Program-made: the position numbers and the translations under genes | Source: Desulfocapsa sulfexigens | GTDB lineage: Bacteria; Desulfobacterota; Desulfobulbia; Desulfobulbales; Desulfocapsaceae | Reading direction: 5' to 3' | Length of the DNA: 5,435 nucleotides | Assembly (NCBI GenBank): GCA_015661935.1 | Contig: DQVD01000036.1 | Coordinates: 1-5,435, forward strand | In this document: positions 1 through 5,435 of the stretch, in pieces | How positions within the stretch are numbered: position 1 is the first letter of the stretch | How the letters are laid out: every line of letters begins with the position of its first letter | The notes under the pieces: model-generated | Seen by the model: only the letters and a program-made list of their open reading frames with translations | What the model was told of the DNA's origin: nothing | Databases searched by the model: none

Positions 1-58
1 AACTTAGATCAAACCGAGGTGAAACAAAATCGCCACGGGTTGTAATCATTATCTTCAT
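1..58 (-). CDS. Partial gene, N-terminus of a probable NifX/ORP-like (dinitrogenase Fe-Mo cofactor family) protein
   Basis: An ATG at 56-58 opens a frame that stays open to the window edge and gives 19 residues, MKIMITTRGDFVSPRFDLS. The short beta strand, then a glycine-containing turn, then a PRF motif resembles the start of the small NifX/NafY/orange-protein family, which typically begins MKI-(A/I)-(V/I)-x5-8 and continues to a (D/S)PRFG-type motif; members bind or carry molybdenum-iron or related metal clusters. The gene lies only 18 bases after the stop codon of the sigma54 regulator, so the two are probably co-transcribed. Its ribosome site is weak (an AAGTGG stretch upstream), and a second ATG at codon 4 (47-49) could be the true start. 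Only 19 residues are visible, so the family call is a pattern match and could be wrong; that a gene starts here is more secure. Confidence 0.45.
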   Translation of the reverse strand, partial: MKIMITTRGDFVSPRFDLS

Positions 59-76
59 ACTATTACCACTTGCTTC

Positions 77-1486
77 CTAGGCCATTTTGTATTTTTTCAG
101 TTTTCGCCAAAGAGTCGTCCTGCCCCACCCTAAAATTTCTGCTGCCTGTTTCCTGTGCCCGCCACTCTTTCGTAATGCATTGAGAATCAATTCTTTTTCA
201 ATTTCTGTCCAACTCCCTGCCATGGAGTTTGCGGCCTGTGCTGGAATTGTTACTGGCCTTTGCTCTTCCTGTTGATCCATGGTTGGATCCCTGTATAATG
301 GTGGTGCAGGAGAAGGCTCCAAAGGTTTAAACAAATATAATGGCAGATCTTTTAACTCTACAGCCTTTCCCTGACAAATATTTGCAGAATACTCTGCTAT
401 ATTTCTTAATTCCCGAACATTTCCGGGATAGGAATATTCGTTCAGGACATCAATTGCTTTTGGTGTAAACTCTGTGACATCACGCCCAAGTTTTGTACTG
501 AACTGTCTTAAGAAATGATCCAGTAATAATCGAATATCTCCTTCACGTTCACGAAGAGGCGGTGTATGTAGATGCAAGACATTTAAACGATAAAATAAAT
601 CTTCTCTAAAACGTCCCTGCTGAACGTCTTGCCTGAGCGATCTGTGTGTTGCGGCAATGATACGAACATCTACTTTTACTTTTTTATTTCCTCCCACAGG
701 ATAAAATTCCTGATCATCAAGTACAGAAAGTAATATAACCTGCAATGGAAGAGAAAGATCACCAATTTCGGTAAGAAAGATTGTTCCCTTGTGTGCCAGA
801 CGAAACATACCAGCATTTTCAGTAACAGCACCGGTGAAAGCACCTTTCACATGGCCAAAAAGCTCAGACTCAAGCAGAGCTTCAGGTAGTGCGCCACAGT
901 TGACCTTAATAAAAGGCTGTCTGGCTCGTTGTGATGATTTATGTAAGGCTTCCGCAATCAAATCTTTTCCGGTTCCGGTTTCTCCGGTAATCAGCACTGA
1001 GGCATCAGTTCTTGCAAGAACAGCCATCAATTCAAGGACTTTTTCCATCTTTGAACTATGCCCAAGGATTTCAGTTCTGATAGATTGTTCCTGGTGACTT
1101 AACTTTTGCTCTTTTACAACAGAACTGTCCTCTAAAACAATGAGCACACCAGAAGCCTGTCCCTGTCCATCATTCAACCGGGTTACTGTAAAATGAATAG
1201 GAATTTTCTTTCGACGCCGGTTGATAATATTTCCATCAACAGAGACTGAGTCTCCACTTTCCAAAACTTCTTTGCAAATCAGATTTTTGGAGCCAAAGTT
1301 TGTTCGGAGAATAAATTCGGCATAGACACCTTTTGCCTCATCGGTGACATAGCCGGTTATTGCCTCAAGAAAACGATTCATCTTAAGGATGCAGAGGTCG
1401 GTTCCTAAAATGGCGATACCATGGGGAATACCATTTAACAACTCACCAATCTCTGAAACATTCTGAAGTACAGACTCTATCTTCAT
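77..1486 (-). CDS. Sigma54-dependent transcriptional activator, PAS - AAA+ - Fis-type HTH
   Basis: A 469-residue bacterial enhancer-binding protein that would remodel RNA polymerase-sigma54 using ATP. Residues about 14-120 form a PAS sensor domain. The AAA+ domain (about 138-370) shows Walker A GETGTGKD at 168-175, the sigma54-contacting loop GAFTGA at 215-220, Walker B IFLTEIGD at 236-243, sensor I around IAATHR at 277-282, arginine-finger candidates R294 and R300 in FREDLFYR, and sensor II PGNVREL at 354-360. A proline-rich linker (about 386-418) leads to a Fis-type helix-turn-helix at about 430-468. There is no receiver domain, so the signal is probably a small molecule or redox state sensed by PAS, not phosphorylation. 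The first Walker B acid is threonine (T239) instead of Asp, which is odd because that Asp normally helps hold Mg-ATP. The ATG start has only a weak ribosome site (AAGTGA). Its target is unknown; the downstream partial gene is the best candidate. Confidence 0.95.
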   Translation of the reverse strand: MKIESVLQNVSEIGELLNGIPHGIAILGTDLCILKMNRFLEAITGYVTDEAKGVYAEFILRTNFGSKNLICKEVLESGDSVSVDGNIINRRRKKIPIHFTVTRLNDGQGQASGVLIVLEDSSVVKEQKLSHQEQSIRTEILGHSSKMEKVLELMAVLARTDASVLITGETGTGKDLIAEALHKSSQRARQPFIKVNCGALPEALLESELFGHVKGAFTGAVTENAGMFRLAHKGTIFLTEIGDLSLPLQVILLSVLDDQEFYPVGGNKKVKVDVRIIAATHRSLRQDVQQGRFREDLFYRLNVLHLHTPPLREREGDIRLLLDHFLRQFSTKLGRDVTEFTPKAIDVLNEYSYPGNVRELRNIAEYSANICQGKAVELKDLPLYLFKPLEPSPAPPLYRDPTMDQQEEQRPVTIPAQAANSMAGSWTEIEKELILNALRKSGGHRKQAAEILGWGRTTLWRKLKKYKMA

Positions 1487-1523
1487 TTTTGTTCACTTGA
1501 TATAATCACTGCTTTAAAAAAAC

Positions 1524-1566
1524 TTCGTTTCATCTTGAAACACAATGTACTGTTTTTTTCGTTTCA
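1524..1566. promoter_or_regulatory. Candidate operator: GTTTCA-N3-TGAAAC dyad plus a third half-site
   Basis: Just upstream of the sigma54 regulator, GTTTCA (1527-1532), three bases, then TGAAAC (1536-1541) form a perfect dyad. A further GTTTCA lies at 1561-1566, and the nine bases TTCGTTTCA recur exactly at 1524-1532 and 1558-1566, 34 bases apart, about three helical turns. Such spaced dyads are what a dimeric Fis-type HTH binds, so autoregulation by the adjacent activator is the simplest reading. I see no -24/-12 sigma54 promoter in this spacer, so binding here might repress an ordinary promoter instead of activating one. No protein is proven to bind. Confidence 0.4.
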
Positions 1567-1590
1567 CGTAACTATATTTCTCCTAAAGTG

Positions 1591-1622
1591 CCCGATCACG
1601 CAATGGAAACAACGTGACCGGG
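1591..1622 (-). terminator. Hairpin downstream of nhaD, possible transcript end
   Basis: Arms CCCGATCACG (1591-1600) and CGTGACCGGG (1613-1622) pair over 10 bp with a 12-base loop; in the minus-strand RNA the only non-Watson-Crick pair is G-U. It begins 28 bases after the nhaD stop codon and precedes the regulator gene, the expected place for a transcript end. However, the minus-strand sequence after it is CACTTTAGG, not a run of U, so it is not a textbook intrinsic terminator. It may act with Rho or protect the 3' end of the nhaD message. The rest of the 1487-1650 spacer holds the half-sites described separately. Confidence 0.45.
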
Positions 1623-1650
1623 AATGAGAAGCTGTATAAAGATTAATTAT

Positions 1651-3084
1651 TTAAAAGAATCGTCCATTTACGAAGAAATGGGTCGCGATACTGGCAAAAT
1701 ATCCAAGAGCAATTACCGGCATCCATTTCATATGTCCGCCAAAGGTGTACATTCCACGAGCCTGTCCCATAAGTGCCACTCCTGCAGCAGAGCCAATTGA
1801 AAGCATACTGCCGCCAACACCAGCAGTGAGTGTAACCAATAGCCATTGTCCCATGGACATCTCAGGCTCCATGGAAAGAACTGCAAACATAACAGGGATG
1901 TTATCGACAATGGCCGAAAGAAAACCAACCAGGACATTCGCAGTTGTCGGGCCCCAGCTGACATACATTATCTGTGAAACCACAGCCAGATAGCCAATAA
2001 AACCAAGACCACCGACGCAGAGAATTACTCCATAGAAAAACATCAAGGTATCCCACTCGGCCCGTGCAACACTTCGGAACACATCAAAAGCCACCACATC
2101 ACCAAGACGTTCCTCTGCTTTTTCAGGATCATAGTCAGGATGATCTTCTGCATTTTTATGGGTTTTCTTCAGGTAATAACCATATAGTTTCAAATAAGAA
2201 AGACCGGTCATCATTCCCATCATAGGTGGAAGATGCAGGAAGTTATGAAAACTGACCGCAGTTGCAATAGTCGCCAGAAAAAGACCAATGACTACCAATG
2301 CACCACGTTTCAGTTTAACATCTACTTCACAGGTTGCAGGTTCGACTTTAGGTACTGCAAAACTCATAATTACAGCAGGAACAATCCAGTTCACGACAGA
2401 GGGAATAAAAAGGTTGAAAAAGGTTCCAAAACTAACAATCCCTTTTTGCCAGACCATAAGAGTCGTAATATCTCCAAATGGACTAAAAGCTCCACCGGCA
2501 TTGGCCGCAACAACAATATTAATACAGGCTAGACTAACAAACTTAACGTTCCCCTTGCCAATGGCCATAACCACAGCACACATGAGCAGTGCCGTGGTCA
2601 GATTGTCTGCTACAGGCGAAATGAAAAAGGCAAGAACACCTGTTAACCAAAAAATCTGACGCAGGGAAAATCCGGCACTAACCATCTTGACTCGAAGGGT
2701 TTCAAAAATCTGTCGTTCCTCCATGGCATTAATATACGTCATGGCCACTAACAGAAAAAGGAAGAGTTCGGCATATTCAAGGATATTGTGGCGCACTGCA
2801 ATCTCAGCAGCATGGGTAAAACCATGAGTGGTATAAATCCAGCCAATAATACCCCATATTATACCAGCAGCCAGTAGCACTGGTTTGGACTTACGCATAT
2901 GAGTGTATTCTTCTGCCATAACAAAACCATAGGCAACAGCAAAAATAACCAATGACAAATACCCAACCCAGTGGGTTGTGAGGTCAATATGGTTTCCGCC
3001 TGCTCCACCTGACGCCATGGCCAACCCTGGAATACCCAGCAACACAAAAAGTTGTAAAAATAGTTTGCAAGATGCTTTTATCAA
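1651..3084 (-). CDS. nhaD: NhaD-type Na+/H+ antiporter
   Basis: A 477-residue inner-membrane protein of the NhaD family (ion transporter superfamily), which exports Na+ (and Li+) in exchange for H+. Residues 1-24 look like a cleavable signal peptide (Lys-containing start, hydrophobic LFLQLFVLLGIPGLAMA, A-x-A before S25), as seen in many NhaD proteins. About eleven to twelve hydrophobic segments follow. Recognisable conserved stretches are SPVADNLTTAL (156-166), NAGGAFSPFGDITT (195-208), EWDTLMFF (343-350), VDNIPVMFAVL (393-403) and GGSMLSIGSAAGVALMG (424-440); their Asp, Asn, Ser and Thr residues are those the family uses for ion transport. A charged loop (about 305-345) is probably cytoplasmic. 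The start must be TTG: an in-frame TGA lies six codons upstream and only TTG fits the Shine-Dalgarno. It follows the SLC13 permease after a 207-base spacer with its own candidate promoter, so it may be transcribed both with that gene and alone. Length and motifs are complete. Confidence 0.95.
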   Translation of the reverse strand: MIKASCKLFLQLFVLLGIPGLAMASGGAGGNHIDLTTHWVGYLSLVIFAVAYGFVMAEEYTHMRKSKPVLLAAGIIWGIIGWIYTTHGFTHAAEIAVRHNILEYAELFLFLLVAMTYINAMEERQIFETLRVKMVSAGFSLRQIFWLTGVLAFFISPVADNLTTALLMCAVVMAIGKGNVKFVSLACINIVVAANAGGAFSPFGDITTLMVWQKGIVSFGTFFNLFIPSVVNWIVPAVIMSFAVPKVEPATCEVDVKLKRGALVVIGLFLATIATAVSFHNFLHLPPMMGMMTGLSYLKLYGYYLKKTHKNAEDHPDYDPEKAEERLGDVVAFDVFRSVARAEWDTLMFFYGVILCVGGLGFIGYLAVVSQIMYVSWGPTTANVLVGFLSAIVDNIPVMFAVLSMEPEMSMGQWLLVTLTAGVGGSMLSIGSAAGVALMGQARGMYTFGGHMKWMPVIALGYFASIATHFFVNGRFF

Positions 3085-3090
3085 AACATT

Positions 3091-3097
3091 CTCCCTT
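3091..3097 (-). promoter_or_regulatory. Ribosome binding site that fixes the TTG start of nhaD
   Basis: The minus strand reads AAGGGAG, six bases before TTG (3082-3084), an ideal distance. An ATG at 3087-3089 sits only one base after this site and in another frame reads ATG TTT TGA, so it cannot start the antiporter. The in-frame stop TGA at 3100-3102 rules out any longer form. Confidence 0.75.
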
Positions 3098-3172
3098 CTT
3101 CAGAGCGTCAAATAAATACTTATTTGCCTCCACTCGTGAAATTATTTTTTACATTTTTCAAATTCAATTTTG

Positions 3173-3193
3173 GAAGTGAATACTATTCATTTC
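3173..3193. promoter_or_regulatory. Near-perfect 21-bp dyad upstream of nhaD, candidate operator
   Basis: Around a central C at 3183, the arms GAAGTGAATA and TATTCATTTC match as inverted repeats at nine of ten positions (the exception is 3176/3190). The core TGAATA-C-TATTCA is perfect. It overlaps the -10 element of the candidate nhaD promoter, where a repressor would block RNA polymerase. The single-base centre resembles the symmetry of Fur-family boxes, but the sequence is not a clear match to any operator I know, so the binding protein is left open. Confidence 0.4.
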
Positions 3194-3210
3194 AGAGTAT
3201 GCACTGCCAA
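3182..3210 (-). promoter_or_regulatory. Candidate housekeeping-type promoter for nhaD
   Basis: On the minus strand TTGGCA (3205-3210) matches the -35 consensus at five of six positions, and AATAGT (3182-3187) matches the -10 consensus at four of six, with a 17-base spacer. It would give nhaD a leader of roughly 90 bases. The spacer is AT-rich, so chance matches are expected; a sigma54 reading of the same TTGGCA fails because the -12 GC is absent. Confidence 0.35.
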
Positions 3211-3237
3211 AAATAATTTTTGTGATTGTTCCAAATT

Positions 3238-3270
3238 GACATGCAGGCTGTCTAACACAACCTGCATGTC
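3238..3270 (-). repeat. Perfect 10-bp inverted repeat between the SLC13 gene and nhaD
   Basis: GACATGCAGG (3238-3247) and CCTGCATGTC (3261-3270) are exact inverted repeats around 13 bases. Inside, after one mismatch, three more pairs (TGT/ACA) can form, leaving a five-base loop. It starts 21 bases after the permease stop codon in the direction of transcription. No U-run follows it on the minus strand; instead an eight-T run (3276-3283) comes before it, so it is not a standard intrinsic terminator. It could be an mRNA-processing or stabilising hairpin that sets different levels for the two transporters, a Rho-assisted end, or a protein-binding dyad. Confidence 0.6.
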
Positions 3271-3291
3271 TCTTCAAAAAAAAGCCCGACC

Positions 3292-4785
3292 TTACATCAT
3301 TTTAGGAACATATATCTCCATTCCCATTATGGGCCAGATTACAGCAACCGCAAGCCAGGTAACCAGCATAAGAATTACACTTGCAGGAAGTCCCCACAAG
3401 AAGAACTCAGCAGTGGTAAACTGTTTTGAATTGTAGGCAATCGCATTGGGTGCTGCACCAACCAGCAACAGAAACGGCATACCGGCAACAACGAGTGCGG
3501 AGAAAAGAATAACCTCACCACCAACTCCAAGATACGGAGCAATAACCAGTGCAACCGGCAAAGAGATCGCGATGGCTGCCACATTCATAATAAAGTTAGT
3601 CATCATCATTACAAAGAAAGCCATTCCAAGGATAAAGACGATTGGAGGCGAAGTTTGAAAAAGTACCAGCCAATTTACAGCCATCCATTTTGCAGCTCCA
3701 GTTTCCCAGAGACAAAAACCAATGGACATGGCACCAGCAAAGAGCAGGATGATGTTCCAGGGAATCTCCTCAAGGTCATCAACATCAAGGATGTTAAAGA
3801 GGAAAAAACCAATGGTAGAACAGAGCAAAATGCCTGTTTTATGTAATCCTGCAAGTGCCGGGATGAAATTTTTAAGAGCAATAACAAGAATTGTTAGAAT
3901 AACAATGGATGCAGTTATAACTTCTTTTCTACTCCAGCTACCAAGTTCGATATACATTCTGCTGGCTTTTTCTTTCAAACCAGGAATTCGTGAACGTTCA
4001 GGTTTGAAAAAGACCATGAAAAATCCCCAGAGTACAAAGGTCATAATCCAACCAATCGGGAACATGTACCATGTCAGCTGAAAGAAGCTGATATCTACAT
4101 TCATGATGTCTTTATAAAATCCAAGGGCAACAGCACCACGCGCTGCACCAAGCAGGGTAACGATACTACCGGCTCCTGCAACATAGGCCATACCAATAAA
4201 AATCCCCTTACCAAACTTAGTTGGTTCATCTTCATCAGAATAAAGAGCATGTATGGCCATGAGCAATGGAAACATGGTGGCAGCAACTGCCGTATGGGCC
4301 ATCACATGGGTGAGTGCTGCAGTCATAACAAAGCAGCCCAGATAGATCATGCTGGTTTTTTCCCCAACAATGGAAAGCATCTTGTAGGCAATACGTTTAG
4401 TCAGCCCGGTTTTGGTAAAAACCATACCAATAACAATGGAACCAAAGATAAAGAGAACAGAAGGATCCATAAAATCTTTAAAGGCTACTTTGGGATCACG
4501 AATCATGAAAAGTGCCTGAAGCACACCAATGGTTAAACTTGTAACACCGATGGGTACAACTTCAAAAACCCACCAGGTAGCGGCAAGTAAAAACACACCA
4601 ATTGCGCCTTTGGCCTGTTGATTCAGAACAAAATGTTCACCCATGGGATCAATGGCATCGGGCCAGGGTGGGCAGTAATAGACAAAACAAAACAGTCCTA
4701 TACCTAGAAACATAAACACAAGCCGTTTCCAATTAAACGGTTCTTGAGCCTCAAGGAAGCTTATTGTTGAAGTCTCTGCAGTCAT
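3292..4785 (-). CDS. SLC13/DASS-family sodium:anion symporter, divergent
   Basis: A 497-residue membrane protein with about eleven hydrophobic segments and the length and two-fold repeat of the divalent anion:Na+ symporter family (sulfate, dicarboxylate or related anions). Family landmarks are VVPIGVTSLTIGVLQALF (76-93), the loop-rich GAGSIVTLLGAARGAVALGFY (204-224), IPWNIILLFAGAMSIGFCLWETGAAKWMA (starting at 341) and AAPNAIAYNSKQF (444-456). The two signature SNT motifs, which in studied members bind Na+ and substrate carboxylates or sulfate, are not present as such: the first position reads AHT (163-165), the second MNV (400-402). Substrate therefore cannot be assigned; sulfate is a tempting guess in a sulfate reducer but is only inference. 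The ATG start has AAGAGG eight bases upstream. The gene follows the CBS-domain gene by 31 bases, almost certainly in one transcript, and precedes nhaD, which could recycle imported Na+. Confidence 0.85.
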   Translation of the reverse strand: MTAETSTISFLEAQEPFNWKRLVFMFLGIGLFCFVYYCPPWPDAIDPMGEHFVLNQQAKGAIGVFLLAATWWVFEVVPIGVTSLTIGVLQALFMIRDPKVAFKDFMDPSVLFIFGSIVIGMVFTKTGLTKRIAYKMLSIVGEKTSMIYLGCFVMTAALTHVMAHTAVAATMFPLLMAIHALYSDEDEPTKFGKGIFIGMAYVAGAGSIVTLLGAARGAVALGFYKDIMNVDISFFQLTWYMFPIGWIMTFVLWGFFMVFFKPERSRIPGLKEKASRMYIELGSWSRKEVITASIVILTILVIALKNFIPALAGLHKTGILLCSTIGFFLFNILDVDDLEEIPWNIILLFAGAMSIGFCLWETGAAKWMAVNWLVLFQTSPPIVFILGMAFFVMMMTNFIMNVAAIAISLPVALVIAPYLGVGGEVILFSALVVAGMPFLLLVGAAPNAIAYNSKQFTTAEFFLWGLPASVILMLVTWLAVAVIWPIMGMEIYVPKMM

Positions 4786-4816
4786 AAGTATATCCTCTTA
4801 TTAACTTATATTTTTT

Positions 4817-5353
4817 TTAATCAGCTATGGCACAATAGGTAGTGCATATCGAGTTAAAGATTTTCTCAAGACATAGCATACCGACAATATTATCTTCATC
4901 TGTCACCGGAACATTAAAATCGTTTTGGTGTGACATCATGACCAGAGCCTTCAAAATGTTTGTGTCAGCAGGAAGTGAAAACTCAATGGGTTTCAGAAGA
5001 GACTTAATTGGCTTTAGCTGATTTTTTCCGCAGGTCGTAAAGGTCGAGTCTTCATACAAAAATGCAAGATTAGGGAAATCATCCCCTTTTCCTTCAAACT
5101 TACCACCTGTACTTACATCAACTAAACACGGTATCAATCCATGCATAATCTCGACAAGAGAGAGTTTACCAACGAGATTATTTTTATCATTTAGCACTAA
5201 CAATACAGCCGCACAAAGATTGCCCTGCTCTTCTCTACGAAATGACTTTAATGTCTGTATCGCCTCTAATAAGGTTTGGTTTTCATTCAAATGCGGGTAG
5301 TGATCCAGGGGGGTGATAATATCACTTACCACAGATATTTCTTTGTTCGCCAT
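4817..5353 (-). CDS. Two-CBS-domain (Bateman module) protein, probable regulator of the adjacent transporter
   Basis: A 178-residue soluble protein. The first CBS domain spans about 10-75 (DIITPLDHYPHLNENQTLLEAI start, then VLLVLNDKNNLVGKLSLVEIM) and the second about 115-170 (IKSLLKPIEFSLPADTNILKALVMM, then NVPVTDEDNIVGMLCLEKIF). CBS pairs commonly bind AMP, ADP, ATP or S-adenosylmethionine and gate transporters or enzymes. A roughly 40-residue linker between them contains GGKFEGKGDDFP and has no recognised fold. There are six cysteines, including C170-x3-C174 near the C-terminus; any redox or metal role is speculative. No catalytic, membrane or DNA-binding domain is present. The ATG has a strong AAGGAGGA ribosome site, GGAGG ending five bases before the start, suggesting good expression. 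Position as first gene, 31 bases before the permease, suggests it senses energy status and controls that permease. The second CBS domain is the clearer match. Confidence 0.85.
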   Translation of the reverse strand: MANKEISVVSDIITPLDHYPHLNENQTLLEAIQTLKSFRREEQGNLCAAVLLVLNDKNNLVGKLSLVEIMHGLIPCLVDVSTGGKFEGKGDDFPNLAFLYEDSTFTTCGKNQLKPIKSLLKPIEFSLPADTNILKALVMMSHQNDFNVPVTDEDNIVGMLCLEKIFNSICTTYCAIAD

Positions 5354-5391
5354 GTTCTCCTCCTTTCCAGTTTTCTTCTTACTAATTGCCT

Positions 5392-5420
5392 ATAATTTGT
5401 GGCTCAAATCAATGGGTAAA
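5392..5420 (-). promoter_or_regulatory. Weak candidate promoter for the CBS-permease transcript
   Basis: On the minus strand TTTACC (5415-5420) and AATTAT (5392-5397), 17 bases apart, each match four of six positions of the sigma70 consensus. They lie 38 to 67 bases before the CBS gene start. The window ends shortly upstream, so a better promoter or an upstream gene in the same operon cannot be excluded. Confidence 0.25.
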
Positions 5421-5435
5421 TCTCACCTATTCGGA

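Noticed and set aside
789..1097. Plus-strand open frame of 102 codons
   Set aside because: Antisense to the AAA+ core of the sigma54 activator; the frame openness follows from the conserved coding strand.
2288..2659. Plus-strand open frame of 123 codons
   Set aside because: Antisense to well-conserved nhaD coding sequence, with no family resemblance.
3160..3170. Small palindrome AAATTCAATTT
   Set aside because: Short and wholly AT-rich apart from its centre, in an AT-rich spacer; expected by chance.
3193..3210. Sigma54 -24/-12 promoter on the minus strand using TTGGCA
   Set aside because: The -24 element is good, but the -12 position reads TC where GC is required and the surrounding bases do not match TTGC; it fits a sigma70 -35 element better.
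3276..3283. Intrinsic terminator of the permease gene ending in GGGC plus eight T on the minus strand
   Set aside because: No upstream partner for the GGTCGGGC half is found near the gene end, so no hairpin precedes the T run.
3722..4081. Plus-strand open frame of 119 codons
   Set aside because: It lies wholly antisense to the permease gene, has low-complexity basic composition, no ribosome site and no recognisable domain; a shadow frame.
1651..4785. Possible transposon or horizontally acquired island around the transporters
   Set aside because: No transposase, integrase, tRNA, terminal repeats or sharp change in base composition is visible.

Overview
The window is a four-gene, single-strand (minus) stretch plus the first codons of a fifth gene. 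It reads like a Desulfobacterota genome, probably a marine or brackish Desulfobulbales-type sulfur-metabolising bacterium. That assignment is an inference from gene content (a PAS-sigma54 activator followed by what looks like a NifX/ORP-type cofactor protein; an NhaD antiporter next to an SLC13/DASS permease), from the moderate, somewhat AT-rich composition and from the coding style. It is not proven by any marker gene here.

In the direction of transcription (right to left): 5353-4817 encodes a 178-residue protein with two CBS domains; 31 bases later, 4785-3292 encodes a 497-residue SLC13/DASS-type permease with altered signature motifs; then comes a 207-base spacer holding a perfect 10-bp hairpin, a near-perfect 21-bp dyad and a candidate promoter; 3084-1651 encodes a 477-residue NhaD-type Na+/H+ antiporter that starts at TTG. 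A 164-base spacer follows, with another hairpin and a set of GTTTCA/TGAAAC half-sites. Then 1486-77 encodes a PAS/AAA+/Fis-type sigma54-dependent regulator, and 18 bases further on a gene opens at 58 and runs off the window.

The likely logic of the right-hand part is a sodium-coupled transport module. The permease would bring in an anion with Na+, NhaD would return the Na+ in exchange for H+, and the CBS protein could sense adenine nucleotides and gate one or both. The left-hand part is probably a separate unit, a sigma54 activator with its downstream target or partner gene.

The most unusual details are: both SNT-type signature motifs of the DASS family are replaced in the permease; the first acidic residue of Walker B in the sigma54 activator is threonine; and the spacers hold several well-formed dyads that are not classical terminators. 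Nothing in the window is a mobile element, RNA gene or CRISPR array that I can support.
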